Positions 8,748 to 16,876 of a stretch of DNA of 64,000 nucleotides are shown piece after piece. Numbering within the stretch: position 1 is the first letter of the stretch; the number at the start of each line of letters is the position of its first letter. The notes under the pieces are model-generated. The model did not search any database and was not told the DNA's origin. It saw only the letters and a program-made list of their open reading frames with translations. The position numbers were made by a program, and so were the translations under genes. This DNA comes from Flavobacterium sp. SUN046 (GTDB lineage Bacteria; Bacteroidota; Bacteroidia; Flavobacteriales; Flavobacteriaceae): contig NZ_JAPQNT010000002.1 of NCBI RefSeq assembly GCF_028867965.1, positions 186,001 to 250,000 of the forward strand. Direction: 5' to 3'.

Positions 8748-9668
8748 TTATATAATTTGTTTCTCAATCAATTTAATAATTTCATCTCTATCTGTTAGAT
8801 AATCAAACCAAATTACATTTTCGGTTCGTTTAAACCAAGTCAATTGCCTTTTTGAAAAACGTCTTGTATTTTTTTTGATTTCTTCAATAGCAAAATCTAA
8901 AGTTATTTTTCCGTCTAAATAATCAAATAATTCTCTGTAACCAACTGTTTGTAAAGCATTCAAATCTTTATTTGGAAACAGATTTTCAGCTTCAGCCAAC
9001 AAACCTTGACTAATCATAATATCCACTCGTTGGTTGATTCTAGAATACATAATTTCTCTTTCAGCTTCCAATCCGATTACTATAGAAGTGAAATTTCGAT
9101 TATTTTTTTTGATATTTAAAAAAGATGAATATGGTTTTTCAGTGCCAATACAAACTTCAACAAAACGTTTCATTCGTTGCGGATTTTGTAACGTTTGCGG
9201 ATTTTCGGAAAGTAATTTATTGTAGTATTCTAAGTCTAATTCTTGTAATTTTTGTTGCAAGAAGTCAATTCCATGTAAATCAAAATCGGAATTAATTTGT
9301 TCACGAACATTAGAATCAATTTCCGGAAAACTATCCAATCCTTTCAAAACTGCATCAACATACAATCCAGAACCGCCAACCATAATTTGAATATTGTTTT
9401 CAACAAAAAGTTCGTTTAATTTAGCAATTGCATCTTTCTCAAAATCACCTACCGAATACGGTTCGAAAATAGATTTATTTTGAATAAAATGATGGTTGGC
9501 AGAAGTCAATTCTTCGTTTGAAGGAACAGCGGTTCCAATAGTCATTTCTTTAAAAAATTGACGACTGTCACATGAAATGATATCACAATTAAAATGTTGT
9601 GCCAAAGCAATACTCAAGGAAGTTTTTCCAATTGCCGTTGGACCGATAATGGTTATTAAATAATTCAA
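8748..9668 (-). CDS. miaA: tRNA dimethylallyltransferase
   Basis: The 306-residue length is normal for MiaA. It has the P-loop GPTAIGKTSLS (about residues 9-19), CDSRQFFKEMTIGTA (tRNA/DMAPP-binding region), GGSGLYVDAVLKGLD, and the C-terminal KKNTRRFSKRQLTWF signature. It adds the isopentenyl group to A37 of tRNAs reading UNN codons. It sits 2 bases from the upstream HNH gene and 2 bases from the thioesterase gene, indicating tight co-transcription. Confidence 0.97.
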   Translation of the reverse strand: MNYLITIIGPTAIGKTSLSIALAQHFNCDIISCDSRQFFKEMTIGTAVPSNEELTSANHHFIQNKSIFEPYSVGDFEKDAIAKLNELFVENNIQIMVGGSGLYVDAVLKGLDSFPEIDSNVREQINSDFDLHGIDFLQQKLQELDLEYYNKLLSENPQTLQNPQRMKRFVEVCIGTEKPYSSFLNIKKNNRNFTSIVIGLEAEREIMYSRINQRVDIMISQGLLAEAENLFPNKDLNALQTVGYRELFDYLDGKITLDFAIEEIKKNTRRFSKRQLTWFKRTENVIWFDYLTDRDEIIKLIEKQII

Positions 9669-9670
9669 TT

Positions 9671-10267
9671 TTAAATCTTAATGTGACCCCAATTTTCACC
9701 AGTTTTGATTCGATATATTTGCATTTCGCTTACACCAAATTGTTTAGCAATTATCCTCATTCGTGTTGGTTGGTCTTTTCTTGCTAATGTTTTCTTAATT
9801 CTAATCACATCAGTAGAAGTCAGTTTTCGACCATCACGTTTTATATTGAATTCTAATAAATTCTTTTTGGCCTGTTTTACAAATGGACTATTTTTAGAAT
9901 GTTCCATCATTTCTTCTTTAGTTGCCCATCTTAAATTTCTAACATCATCGTTATCTCGAACTCGGTCTAAATGCAGCACGAAAATTTGATTATCATTTTC
10001 TTTTTTTAAGAAATATTCGGCAACAAGTCGTGAGAAAAAAAGATGTTTATTAATCATTTTTTTATCTTCTGTGTAGATTTTGTACTTAAAAAGTCGGTAA
10101 CCATCTGTCAAACTGCCTTTTAAAATTCGTCCAAATTTCATGTCATCTTCATAACTCAAAAGTCTTCCTTTATTTGAAATTGCATAACGTAGCCTCATTT
10201 TAGTGGGCATTGTAATTTCTCTAAACTCCTCATTAGGATAGAATTGAACTTTAGTTATTGTACTCAT
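9671..10267 (-). CDS. HNH (NUMOD4-type) endonuclease-like protein
   Basis: The N-terminal part (about residues 25-60, YAISNKGRLLS ... TDGYRLFKY) resembles the NUMOD4 module of homing endonucleases. It is followed by an HNH_3-like core (RLVAEYFL ... VLHLDRVRDNDDVRNLRWAT) that keeps a His and the second Asn but replaces the usual D/N-H-I start with LHLD. The C-terminus (about 145-195, IAKQFGVSEMQIYRIKTGE) is an HTH-like DNA-reading module. Freestanding homing-type nucleases share this layout, but the gene sits inside a tight housekeeping operon beside miaA, suggesting a domesticated DNA-binding or nuclease role. Activity is uncertain. Confidence 0.75.
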   Translation of the reverse strand: MSTITKVQFYPNEEFREITMPTKMRLRYAISNKGRLLSYEDDMKFGRILKGSLTDGYRLFKYKIYTEDKKMINKHLFFSRLVAEYFLKKENDNQIFVLHLDRVRDNDDVRNLRWATKEEMMEHSKNSPFVKQAKKNLLEFNIKRDGRKLTSTDVIRIKKTLARKDQPTRMRIIAKQFGVSEMQIYRIKTGENWGHIKI

Positions 10268-10291
10268 AGTTGGTTTAATTTTAATTTAATT

Positions 10292-11653
10292 TTAAAAATT
10301 TAGAACTTTTAACACTCTATTTTTTCTTAAATAGCTTTGAATAATTGTGCGAGTGTCACGATTATTCTGCATCGGAATTAAGATATTTTTTAAGATTTCT
10401 ATATTGTTTATTTGATAGTTCAAATCATAAAAACAGTAGCCTTTGTAAATGCCATTCTCAATTAATACGGCACTTCGTTCTTCTATTTTTCGACCTCTAT
10501 CAATAATAATCATGTTATTATTTTCAAATAACATTTCATTGATAAATTCTTCAACTCGTTCGTTGTAAGTTTCTGGCGCTTCAATTCCTAAACAAGCGCC
10601 TTGACATTCTTTAATTTTATGTTGAAAACAACCATTTTGTGTTTCAAATAATCCGTTGATTTTCTGACATAAATTGTACTTTTCTGTAATCCTAAAAAGG
10701 GCATTTTTGCCTTCTTGCAATGTTGTATAAGCTGTAATTTCTTTTTTTCGACCGTCAGCTTTCTGAATTTGCAAACTTAAATAGCCATTAGCATCAACTG
10801 AATCATAAAGTGCATATTGAAAAATACTTTTGCGTTGCGCTCGATTGTAAATTGGTTTGTTGATTTTAATTTCTTCACTTTCTTTTAGCAAAGCTATCAA
10901 TTCGCTTCCAGTTTCTTCATAAGTTACGGCAAAAACTTCCACTTGAATTTTTTTACACTTATTAGTTTTACCTGTAAAATGCTGGTTGATACGTTTTTTT
11001 ATGTTCTTACTTTTGCCAATATAAATCAGATTTCCTTTTTCATTATGAATGTAATAAATTCCAGTTTTGCTAGGTAAACTCTCAACTATGTCAAGCAATT
11101 TCGGAGTTAAACCACTTTTGATTTCGGCTTTTATCAAACTGATTATGATTTCCTTTTCTTTGTCTTTATCCAAAAGCATTTTGAATAATTTAACAGTTGC
11201 CATGGCGTCACCGCTCGCGCGATGTCTGTCTGCCATAGGAATTCCTAACGCTCTCACTAACTTTCCTAAACTATACGAAGGTTGTCCGGGAATTAATTTT
11301 TGAGATAATTCAACAGTACAAAGTGTTGGTTTTACAAAATCATAACCCAATCTATTGAATTCGGTTCTCATTATTCGATAATCAAACGATGTATTGTGTG
11401 CTACCAAAATGCAACCCTCTGTAATTTCGATAATGCGTTTGGCAATTTCATAAAACTTAGGAGCACTTCGCAACATGGCATTATTTATCCCAGTCAATTT
11501 TACCACAAATGGTTGAATTGGCTTTTCGGGATTTACCAAACTAATGAATTGATCAATTACTTCGTGACCATCATATTTGTAGATGGCGATTTCGGTAATT
11601 CCTTCTTCATTGAATTGTCCTCCAGTGGTTTCTATGTCGAGTATGCAGTACAA
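10292..11653 (-). CDS. DnaQ-type 3'-5' exonuclease fused to GIY-YIG (UvrC/Cho-like) nuclease
   Basis: Residues 1-165 are an exonuclease of the DnaQ/DEDDh type: ExoI ILDIETTGG, ExoII HNTSFDYRIM, ExoIII HRASGDAMAT. Residues about 190-270 form a GIY-YIG domain (SKTGIYYIHN ... LIYIGKSKNIKKRINQH) like that of UvrC and Cho; the rest resembles UvrC-like regions with a Cys pair in ECQGACLG. This exonuclease-UvrC-like fusion is known in several phyla and is taken to be a DNA repair nuclease. The start is a TTG at 11653: an in-frame TGA lies six codons upstream and the protein begins exactly at the exonuclease core. Tandem-like TTCAGT repeats occupy the leader. Confidence 0.87.
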   Translation of the reverse strand: MYCILDIETTGGQFNEEGITEIAIYKYDGHEVIDQFISLVNPEKPIQPFVVKLTGINNAMLRSAPKFYEIAKRIIEITEGCILVAHNTSFDYRIMRTEFNRLGYDFVKPTLCTVELSQKLIPGQPSYSLGKLVRALGIPMADRHRASGDAMATVKLFKMLLDKDKEKEIIISLIKAEIKSGLTPKLLDIVESLPSKTGIYYIHNEKGNLIYIGKSKNIKKRINQHFTGKTNKCKKIQVEVFAVTYEETGSELIALLKESEEIKINKPIYNRAQRKSIFQYALYDSVDANGYLSLQIQKADGRKKEITAYTTLQEGKNALFRITEKYNLCQKINGLFETQNGCFQHKIKECQGACLGIEAPETYNERVEEFINEMLFENNNMIIIDRGRKIEERSAVLIENGIYKGYCFYDLNYQINNIEILKNILIPMQNNRDTRTIIQSYLRKNRVLKVLNF

Positions 11654-11690
11654 GTTAGTGTTCAGTGTTCAGTTTTTAGTATTCAGTTTG
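11654..11690. repeat. Short TTCAGT-type degenerate tandem repeat
   Basis: The stretch is built of near-copies of GTGTTCA/TTCAGT (GTTAGTGTTCAGTGTTCAG then TTTTTAGTATTCAGTTTG). It lies directly upstream of the TTG start of the exonuclease gene. Such low-complexity tracts recur between Bacteroidota genes. Confidence 0.5.
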
Positions 11691-11730
11691 TTACTTCAAG
11701 AATCAAAAATCGTTAAACAACAATCTTAAA

Positions 11731-12396
11731 TCATTTTCTTCCTCCAAAGATACTACTTCCAATTCGAACCATCGTACTTCCGCACTCAATTGCAAGTTGA
11801 TAATCACCGCTCATTCCCATAGATAAGGTTTTAGGCTGAAGTTTTTCGGTTTTAGGTTGTAACTGTAGTTTGTCAAAGATAGATTTTAAATAAAGAAATT
11901 CCTCTTTAATTTGATTTAATTCTTTTGTAAAAGTAGCCATTCCCATCAATCCTACAATACGAATATTAGTTAATTTTTCCTGCTGAACTTGTGTAAGTAT
12001 TTCCTGCAATTCATTTTCATCCAAACCAAATTTGGTTTCCTCATCAGCAATATACATTTGAAGTAAACAATCAATAACTCGGTTGTGTTTTTGTGCTTGT
12101 TTGTTGATTTCTTCAAGTAATTTCAAACTATCAACGCCGTGAATTAAGCTAACATATTCCGCCATAAATTTCACTTTATTGCTTTGAACATGTCCAATCA
12201 TGTGCCATTGAATGTCTTTGGGCATTGCTTCCCATTTTTCGGTCATTTCTTGGATTTTGTTTTCACCAAAAATGCGTTGACCAGCATCGTAAGCTTCCAT
12301 TAAATCTGAAATGGGTTTGGTTTTAGAAACTGCTACTAATGTAACATTTTCTGGTAGTGTTGATTTTATTTTTAGAAGGTTTTCTTTTATTAACAT
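11731..12396 (-). CDS. YggS/PROSC-family pyridoxal phosphate homeostasis protein
   Basis: 221 residues, the family length. The PLP-binding Lys25 lies in VAVSKTKP; AYDAGQRIFGENKIQE, WHMIGHVQSNKV and the C-terminal LSMGMSGDYQLAIECGS (phosphate-binding loop) complete the single-domain TIM barrel. The family has no robust enzymatic activity and handles cellular PLP and amino acid balance. It lies between the DUF1015 gene and the exonuclease gene in the same orientation. Confidence 0.95.
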   Translation of the reverse strand: MLIKENLLKIKSTLPENVTLVAVSKTKPISDLMEAYDAGQRIFGENKIQEMTEKWEAMPKDIQWHMIGHVQSNKVKFMAEYVSLIHGVDSLKLLEEINKQAQKHNRVIDCLLQMYIADEETKFGLDENELQEILTQVQQEKLTNIRIVGLMGMATFTKELNQIKEEFLYLKSIFDKLQLQPKTEKLQPKTLSMGMSGDYQLAIECGSTMVRIGSSIFGGRK

Positions 12397-12435
12397 GGGT
12401 TTTTAGTCTATTTTCTATTATCTTTTTTCTAAATT

Positions 12436-13686
12436 TTACAATTCATAAACAACAAGTCCACTTCGAAACTTAGGTTCAATATAAGTTGATTTCGGTGGCA
12501 TGATTAAATTATTATCTGCCAAAGCTTTAATCTCTGAAATATCACTTGGAAATAGCATAAATCCAACGGCAAATTCGCCTTCATCTACCAATTCTTTTAT
12601 GGTTAAAATAGATTGCTTTCCGGGAATGTATTCAATGCGTTCGTCGTTTCGCAAATCTTCAATTGCTAGTAACGGTTGCAGCACTTTATCATATAAAATT
12701 TGAGCGTCAAGATTTTCTAAAGTTTCCCTCGACTGCGCTCGGGATGACAAACTCGATGTGATTGATGAGTTCGGTTGTTTATAAAATAAAGCATAAAAAT
12801 CGCCATCTAAATACATTCCGAATTCAAACTTACTTTCGGGTTTCCAAAGTTCTTGATGTTTGATTTTAATAATGAAATGTTCGGCTAATTTTTCGATGAA
12901 ATCTTCTTTTGAAAATCCATTCAAATCTCGAATTATTCTATTAAATTCATAAATTTTCACATTACTTTCAGCAATTAAAAAACTCATAAAATTGTTAAGA
13001 TTCTTATTTCCTAATGCCACATTTTCATCATATAATAATTCTGCCGAAGCCGAACGGTGATGACCATCAGCAATATACAATTCTGGAATGGTTTCAAATT
13101 TGCTTTGCAACCAATCAATTTCTGAATCAGTTTCAATTTTCCAAAGAGTATGTTTTTCTTTATTTGTAGTCGAAAAATTGTATAATGGTTGTTCTTTTTT
13201 CTTATTTGAAATCCATTTATTTACTTCTGAATTATCTGGATAAGTTATCAAAACTGGTTCGGTATTGAAACCTGTTTGATGCAAATAATCCTTGAAATAT
13301 TCCACACGATATTGCAAGGTATCTTCGTGTTTTTTGATGATATTATTCTTGTAATCTTCTATTGAAGTTCCAGCTACAATTCCGATAAATGACTGATTTT
13401 TTGTTTGAATTTCATACAAAAAGAAAACGGCTTTGTCTTCTTCCATAAAAACTCCATCGTTTTTAAAATCCTGATATTTATGCGCAACACCTTTAAAACG
13501 CTTGTCTAAAGTGATTTTTTGCGAATGCACATACGCTGGATTTATAACATGCAAAAACGAATACGGATTGAAATCCAACCACGAAGCCAATTCTGCTGGT
13601 GAATAATCATCGTAGTTTCTACAAGTTACCAAACCGACTTTATCGGGCGTTGGACGAACGGCTTTGAATGGAATTATTTTGCTCAT
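12436..13686 (-). CDS. DUF1015 family protein containing a translated repeat
   Basis: The N-terminus MSKIIPFKAVRPTPDKVGLV and the central IADGHHRSASAELLYDEN, which gives the HHR motif typical of DUF1015, identify the family; function is unknown. Residues about 313-322 (LSSRAQSRET) are encoded by a 26-base palindromic dispersed repeat (12723-12748), apparently inserted in frame in a variable loop before the conserved C-terminal region (IEYIPGKQSI ... AVGFMLFPSDI ... MPPKSTYIEPKFRSGLVVYEL in separate stretches). The ORF stays open, so the protein tolerates it. It is followed by the YggS gene; upstream lies another repeat-filled gap. Confidence 0.88.
   Translation of the reverse strand: MSKIIPFKAVRPTPDKVGLVTCRNYDDYSPAELASWLDFNPYSFLHVINPAYVHSQKITLDKRFKGVAHKYQDFKNDGVFMEEDKAVFFLYEIQTKNQSFIGIVAGTSIEDYKNNIIKKHEDTLQYRVEYFKDYLHQTGFNTEPVLITYPDNSEVNKWISNKKKEQPLYNFSTTNKEKHTLWKIETDSEIDWLQSKFETIPELYIADGHHRSASAELLYDENVALGNKNLNNFMSFLIAESNVKIYEFNRIIRDLNGFSKEDFIEKLAEHFIIKIKHQELWKPESKFEFGMYLDGDFYALFYKQPNSSITSSLSSRAQSRETLENLDAQILYDKVLQPLLAIEDLRNDERIEYIPGKQSILTIKELVDEGEFAVGFMLFPSDISEIKALADNNLIMPPKSTYIEPKFRSGLVVYEL
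12723..12748 (-). repeat. Palindromic dispersed repeat inside a coding sequence
   Basis: On the minus strand it reads GTCATCCCGAGCGCAGTCGA followed by GGGAAA, an imperfect palindrome (TCCCGAG/CTCGAGGGA-like arms). The same GTCAT-plus-palindrome design appears at 42227 and 56451. It is translated as LSSRAQSRE within the DUF1015 protein. Confidence 0.7.
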
Positions 13687-13690
13687 AATT

Positions 13691-13771
13691 TAACCGCAAA
13701 GTGCGCTAAGTTTTACGCAATGTTCGCAATGGTTCGCGTTCTTTGCGATTTCTTTGCGAACCTTGCGGTTA
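13691..13771. repeat. 81-bp GCGAA/TTGCG-rich inverted repeat element
   Basis: TAACCGCAAAG at the left end and CCTTGCGGTTA at the right end form terminal inverted repeats with one mismatch. The interior is full of GCAAAG/TTCGCA words. It fills the gap between hbd-type gene stop (13776) and the DUF1015 start (13686). This is a typical Bacteroidota intergenic repeat. Confidence 0.75.
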
Positions 13772-13775
13772 GATT

Positions 13776-14663
13776 TTATTTAAATTGTTTAGATACTTTC
13801 TCTGCTTTTTTACTTTCAGCATAATCGTAGAAACCTTCACCAGATTTTACTCCGAGTTTTCCAGCCATAACCATATTTACTAAAAGTGGGCAAGGAGCGT
13901 ATTTTGGATTTTTGAATCCGTCGTACATTACATTTAAAATTGAAAGACATACATCCAATCCAATGAAATCTGCTAGCTGTAATGGTCCCATTGGATGCGC
14001 CATTCCGAGTTTCATTACGGTATCAATTTCATAAACGCCTGCAACTTTGTTGTATAAAGTTTCGATGGCTTCATTAATCATTGGCATTAGAATTCGGTTG
14101 GCTACAAATCCAGGATAATCATTTACTTCGGTTGGTGTTTTACCTAATTTTATAGATAAATCCATGATGATTTTCGTCACTTCATCGGAAGTTGAATAAC
14201 CACGAATGATTTCGACTAATTTCATTATTGGCACTGGATTCATAAAGTGCATTCCGATTACACGTTCTGGATGCACTACTTGCGCTGCAATTTGCGTAAT
14301 TGAAATAGAAGAAGTGTTGGTTGCCAAAATCACATTATGATCGCAAACTTCACTCAATTGCTTAAAAATTTGAAGTTTTAAATTCACGTTTTCGGTTGCA
14401 GCTTCTATTACTAAATCAGTTCCTACAACGCCATCTTTTATATCGGTGTAAGTGATGATGTTGCTTATTGTTTTGTATTTATCGTCTTCGGTAATAGTTC
14501 CTTTAGTTACCATTCTATCAAGGTTAGAAGCAATTGTTGCCATTCCTTTTTCGAGTGATTTTTCAGAAATATCGATTAGTTTTACGGTAAAACCGCTTTG
14601 TGCAAATGTATGCGCAATTCCGTTGCCCATAGTTCCTGCGCCTATTACAGCTATTGTTTTCAT
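13776..14663 (-). CDS. 3-hydroxybutyryl-CoA dehydrogenase
   Basis: The NAD-binding Rossmann motif GAGTMGNGIAHTFAQSG begins at residue 8, followed by AATENVNLKLQIF, ATNTSSISITQIA, and the catalytic His-bearing GMHFMNPVPIMKLVEI; the C-terminal helical domain has AHPMGPLQLADFIGLD. At 295 residues it is the short, single-domain form. It interconverts 3-hydroxyacyl-CoA and acetoacetyl-CoA with NAD(P), in butanoate or amino acid breakdown. Its start codon shares one base with the stop of the upstream membrane protein gene (TAATG), so translation may be coupled. Confidence 0.95.
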   Translation of the reverse strand: MKTIAVIGAGTMGNGIAHTFAQSGFTVKLIDISEKSLEKGMATIASNLDRMVTKGTITEDDKYKTISNIITYTDIKDGVVGTDLVIEAATENVNLKLQIFKQLSEVCDHNVILATNTSSISITQIAAQVVHPERVIGMHFMNPVPIMKLVEIIRGYSTSDEVTKIIMDLSIKLGKTPTEVNDYPGFVANRILMPMINEAIETLYNKVAGVYEIDTVMKLGMAHPMGPLQLADFIGLDVCLSILNVMYDGFKNPKYAPCPLLVNMVMAGKLGVKSGEGFYDYAESKKAEKVSKQFK

Positions 14664-15016
14664 TATGTTTGTTTAGTTTGTTTTTTCTTTAAATAATAAT
14701 TTATTGAGAATATTATAATTATAATTGCTAAAGTAATTAATGTGGAAATTAAATCACGATTCGCTCGTCTAAATAAAACTACTAATATCCATGGAATTAA
14801 AGCTATCCAAGATAAAAAAGTTAGTAGTATTGATTTGATATTAAATAACGATGCAAATAATATGAAAAAAAACAAATGTAATGTTGAAGTTAATATACTC
14901 GCTGTAAAATCATTTTGATTTTTGAACATATAAAAACTTACAATAAGACAATAAATTACTAATGCCATTATGAAAGTTTTTTTATTGTCTTTTATTTCAA
15001 GAAGTACTTGATTCAT
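14663..15016 (-). CDS. Small four-helix membrane protein, unknown
   Basis: 117 residues with four predicted transmembrane helices (about 15-33, 38-58, 62-82, 91-110) and a Lys-rich C-terminus (KKKQTKQT). No family was recognised. It overlaps the dehydrogenase gene by one base and follows the Gfo/Idh/MocA gene after a repeat-filled gap, so it belongs to the same minus-strand transcription unit or starts a new one. Confidence 0.7.
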   Translation of the reverse strand: MNQVLLEIKDNKKTFIMALVIYCLIVSFYMFKNQNDFTASILTSTLHLFFFILFASLFNIKSILLTFLSWIALIPWILVVLFRRANRDLISTLITLAIIIIIFSINYYLKKKQTKQT

Positions 15017-15043
15017 TATGCTTGTTTAGTTTTAAAATTTATT

Positions 15044-15093
15044 ACCACAAATTCGCAAATAAAATAGAAATAAAAAATTTGCGAATTTGCGGT
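15044..15093. repeat. 17-bp-arm inverted repeat in an intergenic gap
   Basis: ACCACAAATTCGCAAAT and ATTTGCGAATTTGCGGT are inverted copies with one mismatch around a 16-base AT-rich loop. The words (CGCAAAT, TTTGCG) resemble those of the 13691-13771 element. It could also act as a terminator for the gene upstream. Confidence 0.7.
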
Positions 15094-15098
15094 CAATA

Positions 15099-16067
15099 TT
15101 ATTTTTCATTCATCGAATCAATAATCATATAAGCAACTCTTAACGCCTCAGTTCCATCTTCCAAAGTCACAATTGGAGTTGTATTATTAACAATGGCATC
15201 CGCAAAAGTTTCCAATTCATCTAAAATGGCATTATTTGCGGCAACTTCAGGATTGGCAAAATAAATTTGTTTTTTATCGCCTTCAGCATTTTGTAAAATC
15301 ATATCAAAATCTCCAGGGACTTCTGGCGCGTCTTTCATTTTTACAACTTCACAAATTTTATCTAAATAATCAACAGAAATGTAAGCGTCTTTTTGAAAAA
15401 AACGTGATTTACGCATATTTTTCATCGAAATTCTGCTTGAAGTAATATTGGCAACACAACCGTTTTCAAATTCAATTCGAGCGTTTGCAATATCTGGCGA
15501 TTGACTCAAAACCGAAACTCCGCTTGCATGAACCGCTTTGACTTTAGATTTCACTACACTTAAAATAGCATCAATATCGTGAATCATTAAATCTAAAACC
15601 ACAGGAACATCAGTACCACGCGGATTGAATTCTGCCAACCGATGCGTTTCTATAAACATCGGACTTTCAATCATATCTTTAACAGCAATGAACGCTGGAT
15701 TGAATCGTTCCACATGTCCAACTTGACCTTTTACATTGTATTCTTTCGCTAAAGCGATGATTTCTTCGGCTTCGGCAACAGTTGTAGAAATTGGTTTTTC
15801 AATAAAAACGTGTTTACCTGATTTAATTGAAACTTTAGCACATTTGTAATGCGAAAGCGTAGGAGTAACAATGTCAATCACATCTACAGCATGAATTAAT
15901 TTGGCAATAGTATCGAATTGATTGTATCCAAATTCGGCTGCAATTTTGGCTCCGTTTTCTTGATTTTCATCATAAAAACCAACCAATTCATATTTTTCTG
16001 ATTGATTTAACAATCGTAGGTGTATTTTTCCGAGGTGACCTGCACCTAAAACGCCAACTTTGAGCAT
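15099..16067 (-). CDS. Gfo/Idh/MocA family NAD(P)-dependent oxidoreductase
   Basis: The ATG at 16067 (seventh codon of the longest frame) is taken as start because it directly precedes the Rossmann motif KVGVLGAGHLGKIH. Further motifs are DVIDIVTPTLSHYKCAK and the catalytic-Lys EKPISTTVAEAEEI, then HVERFNPAF and DLMIHDIDAILSV in the C-terminal substrate domain. The family oxidises or reduces sugars and related alcohols; the substrate is unknown. This copy is distinct from, and only distantly similar to, the one at 43765. Confidence 0.92.
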   Translation of the reverse strand: MLKVGVLGAGHLGKIHLRLLNQSEKYELVGFYDENQENGAKIAAEFGYNQFDTIAKLIHAVDVIDIVTPTLSHYKCAKVSIKSGKHVFIEKPISTTVAEAEEIIALAKEYNVKGQVGHVERFNPAFIAVKDMIESPMFIETHRLAEFNPRGTDVPVVLDLMIHDIDAILSVVKSKVKAVHASGVSVLSQSPDIANARIEFENGCVANITSSRISMKNMRKSRFFQKDAYISVDYLDKICEVVKMKDAPEVPGDFDMILQNAEGDKKQIYFANPEVAANNAILDELETFADAIVNNTTPIVTLEDGTEALRVAYMIIDSMNEK

Positions 16068-16082
16068 AAAATAAAATTTTAT

Positions 16083-16090
16083 CAAAAATA
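16083..16090 (-). promoter_or_regulatory. Candidate -7 box (TATTTTTG) for the minus-strand operon
   Basis: On the minus strand TATTTTTG fits TANNTTTG, 15 bases upstream of the ATG at 16067. The region where a -33 element would sit is taken up by the AATTGATAATT repeats. Confidence 0.4.
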
Positions 16091-16095
16091 GAAAT

Positions 16096-16130
16096 TAATT
16101 GATAATTAGTAATTGATAATTGACAATTTG
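16096..16130. repeat. Degenerate AATTGATAATT tandem repeat
   Basis: Near-copies of AATTGATAATT(AGT/GAC) follow one another in the divergent gap between the Gfo/Idh/MocA gene and pcm. It resembles the TTCAGT-type tract at 11654 in design. Confidence 0.5.
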
Positions 16131-16165
16131 TTTTCTATTTTTACGAAAATAAATTACAATCCACA

Positions 16166-16807
16166 TTGAAAGATACGAATAAACATCAAGGACTTCGAAA
16201 TCAATTAGCTAAAATATTAGAAGACAAAGGAATTATAGATAAAAAGGTGTTGGAAGCTATTAAAAAAATTCCGAGACATTTGTTTTTGAATTCCAGTTTT
16301 GAAGATTTTGCTTATCAAGATAAAGCGTTTCCCATTGGAGCTGGTCAAACTATTTCGCAACCTTACACCGTAGCTTTTCAAAGTCAATTATTGGAAGTTA
16401 AAAAAGATCAAAAAATTCTTGAAATTGGAACCGGAAGTGGATACCAAACAGCGGTTTTATGTTTGCTTGGAGCTAAAGTATATTCAATTGAAAGACAAAA
16501 CGAATTGTTCAAAACGACTTCAATATTATTACCTAAATTAGGAATTCGTCCCAAACATTTATCATTTGGTGACGGTTATAAAGGTTTGCCTAGTCATGCG
16601 CCTTTCGACAGTATTATTGTTACCGCTGGTGCGCCAATAATTCCGCAACCACTTATGGCACAATTAAAAATAGGAGGAAAGCTAGTAATTCCGTTAGGCG
16701 AAAAAGACCAAATTATGACAATGTTGATTCGAAAAAACGAAACGCAATTTGAAAAACATGAATTTGGCGACTTTAAATTTGTACCACTATTAGAAAATAA
16801 GAATTAA
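16166..16807 (+). CDS. pcm: Protein-L-isoaspartate O-methyltransferase
   Basis: 213 residues. The AdoMet-binding motif ILEIGTGSGYQTAVLC, preceded by the family signature FPIGAGQTISQPYTVAF, and later FDSIIVTAGAP and LVIPLG identify PCMT. It methylates L-isoaspartyl residues in aged proteins so that they can be repaired. The start is TTG at 16166, giving LKDTNKHQGLRNQL; no ATG lies in frame before the conserved region. Confidence 0.94.
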   Translation: MKDTNKHQGLRNQLAKILEDKGIIDKKVLEAIKKIPRHLFLNSSFEDFAYQDKAFPIGAGQTISQPYTVAFQSQLLEVKKDQKILEIGTGSGYQTAVLCLLGAKVYSIERQNELFKTTSILLPKLGIRPKHLSFGDGYKGLPSHAPFDSIIVTAGAPIIPQPLMAQLKIGGKLVIPLGEKDQIMTMLIRKNETQFEKHEFGDFKFVPLLENKN

Positions 16808-16876
16808 TTTACAACATACCATAAGAATTAGTATATTGTCAGTCTAAAAATCAAACTAAAATCAAACTCAAAATTA

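Noticed and set aside
11067..11303. Plus-strand frame opposite the exonuclease gene
   Set aside because: Shadow frame of the DnaQ-GIY-YIG gene; no signal, domain or ribosome-binding context.
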